This document shows positions 15,186 through 23,061 of a stretch of DNA of 38,007 nt, in pieces. The position numbers were made by a program, and so were the translations under genes. Position 1 is the stretch's first letter. Every line of letters starts with the position of its first letter. Source of the stretch: CAZPXF01 sp964590945 (GTDB lineage: Bacteria; Bacillota; Clostridia; Lachnospirales; Lachnospiraceae); NCBI GenBank assembly GCA_964590945.1, contig CAZPXF010000008.1:1-38007 (forward strand), read 5' to 3'. The notes under the pieces are model-generated. The model saw only the letters and a program-made list of their open reading frames with translations. It searched no databases and was not told the origin of the DNA.

Positions 15186-15225
15186 CAGAGGCATGGACTT
15201 TAGGAGTCCAAAGCCTCTGTTTTTA
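15186..15225. terminator. Terminator between dCMP deaminase and YaaL-like gene
   Basis: CAGAGGC-at-GGACT (15186-15199) pairs with AGTCC-aa-GCCTCTG (15206-15219), then TTTTT. The inner arms overlap the stop codon of the minus-strand gene, so the two converging transcripts share it. Confidence 0.85.
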
Positions 15226-15409
15226 ATTGGCGGAGAAGGAACTGGTAGTGGTGCTCTTCTGCTTTTGCTTTATAAATATAGTAATCAATAAGATCCGGAT
15301 CGAGCACGGCCTCAAAATTTGAGAATGCTGCATTCATACGGATGCGGGAGTTTTCAAGTTCATTGAGAATATATTCAAAGGGCTCGGAATTTCTTTTTTT
15401 TGCAAACAT
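15200..15409 (-). CDS. DUF2508/YaaL-family small protein
   Basis: A 69-aa basic/acidic helical protein. Its second half, FEAVLDPDLIDYYIYKAKAEEHHYQFLLRQLK, matches the DUF2508 (YaaL) pattern of a turn followed by a YIYKAKAEExxYxxLLRxxK helix. In Bacillus subtilis yaaL lies directly before bofA. Here the two genes are still neighbours but divergently oriented, 115 bp apart, which strengthens both assignments. The start is preceded by AGGTG. The function of YaaL is not known. It has no signal peptide or membrane segment. Confidence 0.78.
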   Translation of the reverse strand: MFAKKRNSEPFEYILNELENSRIRMNAAFSNFEAVLDPDLIDYYIYKAKAEEHHYQFLLRQLKTEALDS

Positions 15410-15524
15410 TTTATCACCTGCTTTTTGTTTTTCTTTATTATGGGCGTTTTTTTGAATAACATACCCAGATTTGCTATAAATATGAAGAAAGGGAAAAATC
15501 AGACAGATTGAAAGAGGTGTAAGT

Positions 15525-15734
15525 GTGAAAGAAAAAATAGAAAATATGGTCGCGGCATTTTTCGTTCGGATGGTGATAGGAATGGCGGTAATCTTTTTTG
15601 TAAATCAATTGCTGGCTTCGAGAAATATGGATGTGAGCGTTGGAATAAATGGCATATCAGCGGCTGCGTCCGGTATTTTAGGGCTTCCCGGGATAGGACT
15701 TCTGTATGGAATTGCATTTTATCGTTTTTTATAA
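15525..15734 (+). CDS. bofA: BofA-family protein (pro-sigma-K processing control)
   Basis: A 69-aa protein with two hydrophobic segments (about residues 8-27 and 44-66) and the family pattern VGINGISAAASGILGLPGIGLLYGI near the C-terminus. BofA holds the SpoIVFB protease inactive in the outer forespore membrane in Bacillus until a forespore signal arrives. Many Clostridia keep a BofA-family gene even where sigma-K is not made as a pro-protein, so its role here is open. The start codon is GTG 15525, with AGAGGTG 6 nt upstream. It lies next to the YaaL-like gene, as in Bacillus. Confidence 0.8.
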   Translation: MKEKIENMVAAFFVRMVIGMAVIFFVNQLLASRNMDVSVGINGISAAASGILGLPGIGLLYGIAFYRFL

Positions 15735-15771
15735 AGAAAAAAAGTAAAAATACTAAAAGAATCGGTCGAAA

Positions 15772-15789
15772 TTTGTTACATGTAACAAA
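15772..15789. repeat. 18-bp perfect palindrome upstream of the tad operon
   Basis: TTTGTTACATGTAACAAA is identical to its reverse complement. It lies 26 bp upstream of the -35 of the tad promoter and 38 bp after bofA. With no loop and no T-run it is best read as a DNA operator for a dimeric regulator, not as a terminator. Confidence 0.55.
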
Positions 15790-15814
15790 GATCTGCCGAA
15801 AAAAAAGAAAAATG

Positions 15815-15843
15815 TGGACAATGGAAAAATCAATGATTATAAT
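15815..15843 (+). promoter_or_regulatory. Likely tad operon promoter
   Basis: TGGACA (15815-15820), 17 nt, TATAAT (15838-15843). The leader (about 135 nt) contains an 8-bp inverted repeat, GACAGGCA (15870-15877)/TGCCTGTC (15904-15911), overlapping a Spo0A-like TGTCGAA (15908-15914). A second weaker TTGACA (15868-15873) is present. Confidence 0.65.
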
Positions 15844-15984
15844 GTGCCTAACAAGGTTGTTATATAGTTGACAGGCATTACTTTCAAATCTGATTTATCT
15901 GATTGCCTGTCGAAATATCTGGCTGTTTCAGCAGCATTCATTTTTACCACAGGATAAGATAATTAAAAACCGGGAGGCTTTATA

Positions 15985-17013
15985 TTGTACATCAAAACAA
16001 TAGCGCTTTGTACGGCAGACAAGAGATATGCAGAACTATTTGCGGAGGCGGCGCATCTGTTTTCTGAAGATACCATGCGGGTAACAGTTCTTTTAGATGC
16101 GAAGGATCTGGAAAGGGTCATATCTGGCAAGGAACCTCCGGATCTGATACTTATGGAGACGCAGATGTATCAGGCGTTTTTCCGCAGGGGTAGAGGGGCA
16201 GACTCAGAAGCTTTGGGACAGAAGATAAAGAGCAGAGATACGGTATTTAAAGGCGGAATCTGCATATTAACAGAGGATACCGGGGACAGACATTCCGATG
16301 GGATTCCGGCAGATATTCCGAAGATTTACAAATACAGGGATATGGAAGCTATATTAACCGATATCCGGAGGATATTGGAAAAGAAGAATACGGCGGAGAC
16401 AGCGGTTGAGAAAGACACGAAGCAGTTCATGGATGACAGTAACTGCAAACTGATCGGATTTTATTCACCCGTGAGGCGCACGGGACAGAGTACGTATGCG
16501 AAAAGGCTTGCGGCAAAGGCCGGAGAGAATATCCCGGTACTCTATATAAGTCTGGATTCCTACGACGGAGATTCCCAAATAGAAAGAGATACCCTTGCAG
16601 ATCTTCTTTATTATATTCAGCAGGAGGATATGGTATTTCAAAGGATCGTACAAAAGGTTGTCTGGCAGGAAGAGAATTTTCATCAGATTCATCCCATGCC
16701 GTTTCCTCTTGATTTATGGAATACAGATAAAGAACAGTGGAAAGAATTATTCCGGATTTTAAAAGAAAAAAGTATATATAAAAAAATATTTTTGGATTTT
16801 GGAGATGCGAGAATAGACGGACTATTTGACCTGCTTGAGATGTGCGACATTATATATATGCCGATTGAAGACGACGCGGCAGCATTGCATAAGCTGACGC
16901 AATATGAGCGGACGCTTGCAGTCCTGGGGAAGCAGGAGATTATCGGGAAGACAAGGAGGGTATATCTGAGATCACATGGAGAAAAACCGGAATTGGAAAG
17001 AGCGATTATATGA
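15985..17013 (+). CDS. tadZ: TadZ/CpaE-like pilus localisation ATPase
   Basis: A 342-aa first gene of the tad operon. Residues about 1-130 form a receiver-like/atypical N-terminal domain. Residues about 153-330 resemble a MinD/ParA fold (TadZ/CpaE), with a degenerate deviant Walker A in FYSPVRRTGQST (about 159-170), where the usual KGGxGKST lysines are not conserved, then VLYISLDSYDGDS and IFLDFGD as switch-like segments. TadZ proteins place the pilus machine at the cell pole; nucleotide hydrolysis may be lost here. The start is an unusual TTG at 15985, chosen because GGGAGG lies 7 nt upstream and no ATG/GTG is suitably placed. It overlaps the next gene by 38 nt. Confidence 0.75.
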   Translation: MYIKTIALCTADKRYAELFAEAAHLFSEDTMRVTVLLDAKDLERVISGKEPPDLILMETQMYQAFFRRGRGADSEALGQKIKSRDTVFKGGICILTEDTGDRHSDGIPADIPKIYKYRDMEAILTDIRRILEKKNTAETAVEKDTKQFMDDSNCKLIGFYSPVRRTGQSTYAKRLAAKAGENIPVLYISLDSYDGDSQIERDTLADLLYYIQQEDMVFQRIVQKVVWQEENFHQIHPMPFPLDLWNTDKEQWKELFRILKEKSIYKKIFLDFGDARIDGLFDLLEMCDIIYMPIEDDAAALHKLTQYERTLAVLGKQEIIGKTRRVYLRSHGEKPELERAII

Positions 17014-18193
17014 CAGGGTTGTTGAGCAGATGGATCTCACCCGTGAAGTTGATGATGAAGAATTAATGGAATTGATCCATCGCCTGATCCGCGAGGAGAG
17101 CAACAAGAGCTACATACCGTTAGATGTACAGGCCCGGATAGGGAAAGAGCTTTTTAACAGTTTTCGGAAACTGGATATTCTTCAGGAACTGATCGAACAG
17201 GAGGATATTACCGAAATCATGATTAATGGAGTTCAGCGGATTTTTGTGGAGCGTGAAGGAAAGATGTTCCCGTTGGATAAGCGTTTTCCTTCCCGGGAGA
17301 AGCTGAACGACGTTATTCAGCAGATTGTGTCGGAGTCGAACAGGCTTGTAAATGAAGCGTCGCCTATCGTAGATACACGGCTGAAGGATGGTTCCAGAGT
17401 CAATATTGTGTTAGAGACAGTAGCTTTGGACGGGCCGGTCGTGACGATCCGGCGCTTTCCGAAAGAACCAATGACAATGAGAAAGCTCCTGGAACTGGGA
17501 AGTATCACAGAGGAAGCAAGCGATTTTCTGCATGAACTGGTGACGGCAGGGTATAACATTTTTGTGAGCGGCGGGACGGGTTCAGGGAAAACATCATTTT
17601 TAAATGCGTTATCAGATTTTATTCCCAGAACGGACAGGCTCATTACAATAGAGGACAATGCAGAATTACAGATTCACGGCGTTGCCAATCTTGTAAGGCT
17701 TGAGGCGAGGAATCCGAATGTCGAGGGCGAAGGAGAGATTACCATACGGCAGTTGATCAGGACAGCTCTTCGAATGCGGCCGACCCGCCTGATCGTTGGC
17801 GAGGTGCGCGGGGAAGAAGCTATCGATATGCTTCAGGCGATGAACACAGGTCATGATGGCAGCATGTCGACAGGACATGCCAACAGTCCTAAGGATATGC
17901 TGGAACGGCTGGAGACGATGGTGCTTATGGGAATGCAGATTCCGGCGGTATCTATCCAGCGGCAGATCGCATCCGGCGTGGACCTGATCGTGCACCTGGG
18001 GAGGCTTCGTGACCGGAGCAGAAAGGTTTTGGAGATCACAGAGATAGTTGGATTTGAAAAGGGTGAAATTATTCTGAATCCATTATTTGTCTTTGAGGAA
18101 AGGGGAGAAGAAAATGGGAAGATTCAGGGGACACTTGTGAAAAAAGGTGAACTTAAAAAACGAGGAAAACTACTGGCGGCAGGGTATTTCTAA
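16976..18193 (+). CDS. tadA: Tad secretion ATPase (CpaF/TadA)
   Basis: The hexameric ATPase that powers Flp pilus assembly at the inner face of the membrane. The 405-aa protein has an N-terminal helical domain and then the GspE/VirB11 core: Walker A GGTGSGKT (199-206), Asp box LITIEDNAEL, Walker B RLIVGEVRG with its catalytic Glu, and the His box MSTGHANSP. The length and the N-terminal domain LDVQARIGKELF are those of CpaF rather than PilT. It overlaps tadZ by 38 nt; the ATG lacks a close SD (GGAGGG is 15 nt upstream), so translational coupling is likely. The reading frame overlaps the next gene by 47 nt. Confidence 0.95.
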   Translation: MEKNRNWKERLYDRVVEQMDLTREVDDEELMELIHRLIREESNKSYIPLDVQARIGKELFNSFRKLDILQELIEQEDITEIMINGVQRIFVEREGKMFPLDKRFPSREKLNDVIQQIVSESNRLVNEASPIVDTRLKDGSRVNIVLETVALDGPVVTIRRFPKEPMTMRKLLELGSITEEASDFLHELVTAGYNIFVSGGTGSGKTSFLNALSDFIPRTDRLITIEDNAELQIHGVANLVRLEARNPNVEGEGEITIRQLIRTALRMRPTRLIVGEVRGEEAIDMLQAMNTGHDGSMSTGHANSPKDMLERLETMVLMGMQIPAVSIQRQIASGVDLIVHLGRLRDRSRKVLEITEIVGFEKGEIILNPLFVFEERGEENGKIQGTLVKKGELKKRGKLLAAGYF

Positions 18194-18902
18194 GAGGGAA
18201 TACATATCCGCGTTTGTAAAAGGGATCATTGCTGCTGGCTGCATATCTTATTTATTCTATCATACATTTCTTGTGTTGATTTTTCTGATTCCGTTTCTTG
18301 GAATCTATTTGTCAAGATGGCAGCAGCAATGCGTCCTGAAAAAGAAACAGGAATTTATGGCACAGTTTTCAGAAGCGTTACGTGCAGTTTCAGCTGCACT
18401 AAGCGCAGGATATTCCGTGGAAAACAGTATCCGGGAAGCAAGGAAGGAGTTATTGCTGCTTTTTCCGCCGGAGGCGGGAATTGTGCAGGAATTTATGCAT
18501 ATGGAAAGGCAGCTTCGGATGAATATGACAGTGGAAAAGGCATTGGATGAATTTGCTGAGAGAGTTCATATCGAGGAAGTGAATAGCTTTGTTACGGTTT
18601 TCAAGACGGCCAAAAGGACCGGCGGGGATCAGGTTGCTATTATAAAAGATACGGTACATATTTTGCAGGAAAGTATGGATGTCAAAAGAGAAATAGGAAC
18701 TATTCTGTCGTCAAAGCGGTTTGAATTTCAGATTATGACAATTATTCCATTTGCGATCTTAGGTTATATGCAGCTTGCTTTCCCCGAATTCCTGTCAGCA
18801 ATGTACTATAATCTACCGGGAATTCTGGTAATGACGGTATGTCTTATCATTGATGCAGCTGCATTTTGGATGGGAAAAAGGATCATGGATATTTCAGTTT
18901 AA
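18147..18902 (+). CDS. tadB: Tad platform protein TadB (type II secretion F-like)
   Basis: One of the two membrane platform proteins of the Tad machine. The 251-aa product has a hydrophobic hairpin at about residues 22-56, the cytoplasmic F-domain with EALRAVSAALSAGYSVENSI and VFKTAKRTGGD, and two C-terminal transmembrane helices (about 193-211 and 220-243). The size is somewhat smaller than TadB of Proteobacteria. The start is taken as GTG 18147, inside the end of tadA; no strong SD is present, consistent with coupling. It overlaps tadC by 37 nt. Confidence 0.88.
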   Translation: MNLKNEENYWRQGISKREYISAFVKGIIAAGCISYLFYHTFLVLIFLIPFLGIYLSRWQQQCVLKKKQEFMAQFSEALRAVSAALSAGYSVENSIREARKELLLLFPPEAGIVQEFMHMERQLRMNMTVEKALDEFAERVHIEEVNSFVTVFKTAKRTGGDQVAIIKDTVHILQESMDVKREIGTILSSKRFEFQIMTIIPFAILGYMQLAFPEFLSAMYYNLPGILVMTVCLIIDAAAFWMGKRIMDISV

Positions 18903-20158
18903 GCGGAATACTGAGGTGGCGCATAAAAAGGAATGACGGATTATTGAAGATTAAAAAGAGAGAAAAATTGCAGATGGCAGCAATTCTCTGTATCGGAGCA
19001 GCCGCGGCAATATCTGTGGGGGTATGGAAAGAAAGAGATAGTATGATTACCAGTCTTTACCGGAATCCATCAGGAAGCGGCAGCTATACGGCGGAATTGG
19101 AGGCGCAGATTGAAGGGGAAAAGAGGAAAGAGGATATTTCCATAGACGTTCCCGAACAGACCTATGCGGAGGATACAATAGAAGAACGGCTGAAAGAAGC
19201 GGAAGATAAACTGGAAGCCCTGGTCTTAGGCGGCAATGCAAGCTTCGACAGAGTTACGTCAGATTTGAATCTTGTCACAAAGATTCCGGATACGGGGATC
19301 AAGGTTTCATGGCTTGTCAGTAATTACAGCCTGATGGATGGAAATGGCCATATTGTTACAGCGGATCCCGGCGAAGATGGAAGTTCGGTGACTGTTACAG
19401 CGGAGCTTTCATATGGAGGGCATCAGCGTATATGGGAAAAGGAGATTTTAGTCTGCCGTACAAATTTAAGCGGGAAGGAGCAGGCGCTGTTGAAATTACA
19501 GTCGATGCTGAATGAAGGAGTGTCAGAATCTACGGAGCAGCAGACAGTCCGGCTCCCGGATGAGATAGATGGGAAAAAGATCATCTGGAGAATGAAGGGC
19601 GATTTTACAGCCGCATATATACTCGTACTGTCTGTCATACTTGCAGGTCTGATTCCTGCAAAAAGAATGCAGAATGAAAAAGAAGCGGCTTCAAAACGTA
19701 AGCAGGAGCTTGAGGCAGTATACCCGGATCTTGTAAGGCGGTTCCAGCTATATACCGGCGCAGGTATGTCTGTACGGAATGCGTTTCAGAAACTATCAGA
19801 GGACTATGAGAAAGAACGGGGAGAGAATGCACATATTTGCAGAGAACTGCAAAGGCTTGTGCGGGAGATCGGAAGCGGTTTGTCGGAGATGCAATGTTAT
19901 GAAGCTTTCGGGGAAAGGTGTGGGATCAGTTCATATCGCAAGTTCGCAGCAATTCTTTCACAAAATCTCCGTAAAGGGACAAAAGGGATGAGGGACATTT
20001 TAAAGAAAGAGGCAGATGAAGCATTTGAGGAACGAAAGGCGCTGGCACGAAAGCGCGGGGAGGAAGCCGGGACAAAACTGCTCGGTCCAATGTTTCTTAT
20101 GCTGGCAACGGTACTTGTCATTATAATCATACCAGCATTTTTATCTATACAGATATAG
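18866..20158 (+). CDS. tadC: TadC-like platform protein with inserted outer Ig-like domain
   Basis: The second platform protein. The 430-aa length is larger than a usual TadC (about 300). Layout: transmembrane helix 1 at about 37-54, a hydrophilic region about 55-246, helix 2 at about 247-264, the cytoplasmic F-domain at about 285-395 (YPDLVRRFQLYTGAGMSVRNAF), and a final helix at about 406-427. The inserted region, which should face outward, holds an Ig-like stretch at about 128-197 (TSDLNLVTKIPDTGIKVSWL, then VTADPGEDGSSVTVTAEL), like the atrophied bacterial Ig domains of surface enzymes. ATG 18866 has no SD; TTG 18944, with AAGGAA about 10 nt upstream, is a serious alternative and keeps helix 1. 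A 16-nt gap precedes the pilin SD. Confidence 0.85.
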   Translation: MDGKKDHGYFSLSGILRWRIKRNDGLLKIKKREKLQMAAILCIGAAAAISVGVWKERDSMITSLYRNPSGSGSYTAELEAQIEGEKRKEDISIDVPEQTYAEDTIEERLKEAEDKLEALVLGGNASFDRVTSDLNLVTKIPDTGIKVSWLVSNYSLMDGNGHIVTADPGEDGSSVTVTAELSYGGHQRIWEKEILVCRTNLSGKEQALLKLQSMLNEGVSESTEQQTVRLPDEIDGKKIIWRMKGDFTAAYILVLSVILAGLIPAKRMQNEKEAASKRKQELEAVYPDLVRRFQLYTGAGMSVRNAFQKLSEDYEKERGENAHICRELQRLVREIGSGLSEMQCYEAFGERCGISSYRKFAAILSQNLRKGTKGMRDILKKEADEAFEERKALARKRGEEAGTKLLGPMFLMLATVLVIIIIPAFLSIQI

Positions 20159-20183
20159 CATATTAAAAGAAAGGATGGATATA

Positions 20184-20387
20184 ATGTTAAACTTAAACAA
20201 ATGGATACTGCACTGGAAATGCCGCTGGAATTATTTTCTGTCAAAGAAAGTAGAAGGCGTCGGCGTTGTGGAAGTAATACTGATCCTCGTCGTATTGATC
20301 GGATTAGTCATTATCTTTAAATCGCAGCTTACGACAATTGTAAATAATATATTTAAAACGATTTCGGACCAGAGTTCAGGCATTTAG
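20184..20387 (+). CDS. flp: Flp-type IVb pilin (Flp1-like)
   Basis: A 67-aa pilin subunit. A short positively charged leader (MLNLNKWILHWKCRWNYFLSKKVEGVG) is followed by VVEVILILVVLIGLVIIFK, the hydrophobic helix with Glu at position 3 after the likely prepilin-peptidase cut (G-V). The C-terminus is short, TIVNNIFKTISDQSSGI. This matches the Flp1-like pilins of Gram-positive tad loci. ATG 20184 is chosen because AGAAAGG sits 9 nt upstream; an in-frame ATG at 20175 is too near the SD. The stop codon is directly followed by the ATG of the next gene. Expected to be processed by the peptidase at 22615. Confidence 0.92.
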   Translation: MLNLNKWILHWKCRWNYFLSKKVEGVGVVEVILILVVLIGLVIIFKSQLTTIVNNIFKTISDQSSGI

Positions 20388-21737
20388 ATGAAAAGGATCA
20401 AAGGAGAAATTACAGTTCTCTTTACCTTACTTCTGACAGTAATTTTATCATTTATCAACTCGGTGCTTTTTATAGCATCCATACAGACTTCCAGGAATCT
20501 ATCAAAGACAAATATGAATATGGCTGTTAATTCTGTATTTGCAGAGTATGAGCAGCAGCTTTTGGAAACATATGATATTTTCGCCCTGGATGAAACGTAT
20601 GAAACCGGAAATATTTCTGCTTCTAATATAATAGACAGGTTGTCATATTATGGAGCGGCGGGTATGGATCAGAAGATAAAGCAAAAACGATATTTAACAG
20701 ATGATCATGGAGCTGCATTTTATGAACAGGCAATAAAAGCTGTAAGCGGAGGATTGCTGCCGTCAAGCGGATCAGGAAATAGTAGTATCCCGGATGGCGA
20801 TGATAGCATTTTGTCAAAAGCCTTACAGCAATGGGGAGAACAGGAGGATTCTGCAGAAGCGTATTCTCAGGAGGAAAGTAGCGCAAAGCAGCAGCTTGAA
20901 GAGCTGCTGGAGGAGAATGAACTGGATCTTGGGGAAGATAACCCATTCCGAAAGCTGCAGGAGTGGAAGGATAAGGAAATTCTCAGCCTGATCTTTCCGG
21001 AGAATGCTGCTCTATCAAACAAAAGCGTCACATTATCGCAGCTTGTATCGCACAGAAGCCTTCAGAGCGGAACAGGCGGCTATTCATGCGAATATTCGGA
21101 TGGGATGGCCGAAAAGCTTCTTTTTCTTAGATATCTGAAAGGTCATTTTAGCTGCTTTACATCTGAGGATAATGAGGGGGCTCTTCAATATGAGATGGAG
21201 TATCTGCTTATCGGAAAATCGAGCGATACAGAGAATTTGAAAGCTGTTGCCGAAAAGTTATTGGTTGTAAGACTGGGAAGCAATTTTCTTTACCTGAATA
21301 CAGATGAAGAAAAGAAAGCGCAGGCGCGGACCGCAGCATTGGCTATAACAGGAGTTACAGGGATTCCGGCGCTGGAGGAGCCTGTTACACAGGGAATCCT
21401 TGCAGTTTGGGCGTTTGAAGAGAGCGTAAATGATATTAAGAGTCTTGTCAGAGGCGGCAAAATAAGTCTGATGAAAACAAAAGAGGAATGGAATCACCCC
21501 GGCGACGGGACAAGAGGGCTCACTTATGAGCAGTATCTAGAAATATTATTATTTCTCTCAAAAACAAATAATGTTCGGATGCGGGCGCTGGATCTTATAG
21601 AACAAAATATGAGATATGTATATGGAAAAGAAAATTTCCGGGCGGATGCATGTATGAATCAGCTTCAGATTCACACGGTCAGTCATCTGGAATATGGAAT
21701 GACATATAAATTTGACACAGAATTTGGTTATCAATAA
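20388..21737 (+). CDS. Tad-locus membrane protein, DUF5702 type
   Basis: A 449-aa protein with an N-terminal helix (about 8-30, LFTLLLTVILSFINSVLFIASI) preceded by KGEIT, resembling a pseudopilin/TadG-like anchor. A large outside part then follows with low-complexity Ser/Gly/Asp and Glu-rich segments (about 125-185). Position and shape match the DUF5702 proteins of clostridial tad loci, which I take as Gram-positive counterparts of TadG-like minor components. The opening KGEITVLFTLLLTVILSF resembles the 'GS.TVEA' start of TadE proteins, though without the Glu after the likely cut. The ATG lies immediately after the flp stop codon (TAGATG), so the two are coupled. The precise role is unknown. 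Confidence 0.72.
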   Translation: MKRIKGEITVLFTLLLTVILSFINSVLFIASIQTSRNLSKTNMNMAVNSVFAEYEQQLLETYDIFALDETYETGNISASNIIDRLSYYGAAGMDQKIKQKRYLTDDHGAAFYEQAIKAVSGGLLPSSGSGNSSIPDGDDSILSKALQQWGEQEDSAEAYSQEESSAKQQLEELLEENELDLGEDNPFRKLQEWKDKEILSLIFPENAALSNKSVTLSQLVSHRSLQSGTGGYSCEYSDGMAEKLLFLRYLKGHFSCFTSEDNEGALQYEMEYLLIGKSSDTENLKAVAEKLLVVRLGSNFLYLNTDEEKKAQARTAALAITGVTGIPALEEPVTQGILAVWAFEESVNDIKSLVRGGKISLMKTKEEWNHPGDGTRGLTYEQYLEILLFLSKTNNVRMRALDLIEQNMRYVYGKENFRADACMNQLQIHTVSHLEYGMTYKFDTEFGYQ

Positions 21738-21754
21738 GGACAAGGAGGTGGATG

Positions 21755-21893
21755 CAGATGCCCTTTTCATTCTTACGTTTATTGTACACAAAATTAACCA
21801 GAAAGGAGTACATGGACTTTTCTAACACACATCATAACCCAAATGAGTATCATACGACAAAGCTTTTCCCTATTGTATTGAAAAGGGCATCTG
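21755..21893. repeat. 15-bp perfect inverted repeat flanking the start of the TadE-like gene
   Basis: CAGATGCCCTTTTCA (21755-21769) and TGAAAAGGGCATCTG (21879-21893) are exact reverse complements, 109 nt apart. The left arm contains the start codon ATG 21758. In the mRNA the arms could pair and hide this start, leaving a second SD-ATG pair (AAAGGAG then ATG 21811) in the loop. Confidence 0.75.
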
Positions 21894-22636
21894 TATCCGC
21901 CTCCTTTAGAGGAAGCGTAACGGTTGAGGCTTCGCTGATCCTTCCCATATTTTTCATGGCGCTGGTATGCATCTTGTCATTATTTGAAATGCAGGCAACA
22001 AGGCTTGCCGTGAGAAACGGGCTTCAATGTGCAGGTCAGGAGATAGCTTATAAGGATTATGAAAATGAGCTTTTTGTGCCCGTAACAGTTGGAAGCCAGG
22101 TGGCAAAAGTAATTGGCGCAGAACGGCTTAACAGGAGCTTTGTCGTGGGCGGCGCATCAGGCATTAGCTGCGGGAAGTCTTACCGCAATACGCTGACACA
22201 TGAATATATTTTTCTGGCGGAGTATAAAGTGAGACTCCCGTTTTCAATATTTGGCGTACCTCCCGTGAAGCAGACGGTGCGTCTGCAAATGAAGGGCTGG
22301 AACGGATATACGGCTTCTGACGCTTCCACAGATGACATTGTCGTGTATATTACCGCGACGGGAGAGGTATATCATAAAAATTCTCATTGCTCTTATCTGG
22401 ATCTGACAATTCATACTTCTGATTTATCGAAAATAGGGAGTGAGAGAAACCGATATCAGGAGAAATATCGGCCTTGTGAATATTGTGGGAATGCAGCAAC
22501 CGGTACGATCTATATCACGGATATGGGGAATCGTTATCATTCCAATATTAGCTGCACCGGATTAAAAAGGCAGGTGCGGGCGGTTCGGCTCAGCGAGGTT
22601 GGAGAAAGGAGGCCATGTTCCAGATGCGGATACTGA
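21758..22636 (+). CDS. TadE-like pseudopilin fused to two Cys/His mini-domains
   Basis: A 292-aa product. The TadE-like part contains GSVTVEASLILPIFFMALVCILSL (about residues 53-76), a pseudopilin cleavage site and helix with the Glu at +5. It is unusual in sitting after a 50-residue lead. Residues about 190-292 hold two similar modules: VYHKNSHCSYL ... RPCEYCG and RYHSNISCTGL ... RPCSRCGY, each with YH-x4-C-x2-L and C-x2-C, likely zinc-binding. This module is common at the end of secreted nucleases and competence-like proteins. ATG 21758 follows AAGGAGGTG by 7 nt. ATG 21811, after AAAGGAG, is a second possible start and gives a shorter lead. It overlaps the peptidase gene by 22 nt. Confidence 0.78.
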   Translation: MPFSFLRLLYTKLTRKEYMDFSNTHHNPNEYHTTKLFPIVLKRASVSASFRGSVTVEASLILPIFFMALVCILSLFEMQATRLAVRNGLQCAGQEIAYKDYENELFVPVTVGSQVAKVIGAERLNRSFVVGGASGISCGKSYRNTLTHEYIFLAEYKVRLPFSIFGVPPVKQTVRLQMKGWNGYTASDASTDDIVVYITATGEVYHKNSHCSYLDLTIHTSDLSKIGSERNRYQEKYRPCEYCGNAATGTIYITDMGNRYHSNISCTGLKRQVRAVRLSEVGERRPCSRCGY

Positions 22637-23061
22637 TACAGCTTTTATTTGGCGTTTTTCTTTTTATAGCTTCTATACAGGACGTACGAACAAGGCAGCT
22701 TCCGCTTGCACAGATGCTGGCGGGTCCTGTTATTATTACAGTGATACGTATATTGTCGGAAGGAATGGATTATTTGCAAAGCACAGAATTATGGCTGAGT
22801 GTGGTCTGCGGCTGTTTCTTTGTGGGAGTCAGCTGGCTTAGCCATGAAAAACTTGGGTTTGCAGATAGTATAGCAATCGTCGGGATTTTTCTTTGCAATG
22901 GATACGAGGTCGGTATGATCATGGTGTTTGCGGGTTTTCTCGTTGCCGGACTTGCCGCAATTATATTATTGATAACAGGAAAGGCGGGGAAAAGAACTGC
23001 GATTCCATTTTTACCATTTTTATTTCTTGGGTATGCAGGAGGTTTCGCGTTAACATTATGA
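22615..23061 (+). CDS. tadV: Prepilin peptidase, A24 family (TadV/CpaA)
   Basis: A 148-aa polytopic aspartic peptidase that trims Flp pilin and pseudopilins. It has the two expected Asp residues at the cytoplasmic ends of helices: SIQDVRTRQLP (about residue 23) and LGFADSIAI (about residue 84; GxxD in place of the common GxGD). There are about six hydrophobic segments and no N-terminal methylase domain, as is usual for TadV. ATG 22615 lies within the end of the TadE-like gene and is preceded by AAAGGAGG. It overlaps the next gene by 4 nt (ATGA). Confidence 0.85.
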   Translation: MFQMRILIQLLFGVFLFIASIQDVRTRQLPLAQMLAGPVIITVIRILSEGMDYLQSTELWLSVVCGCFFVGVSWLSHEKLGFADSIAIVGIFLCNGYEVGMIMVFAGFLVAGLAAIILLITGKAGKRTAIPFLPFLFLGYAGGFALTL

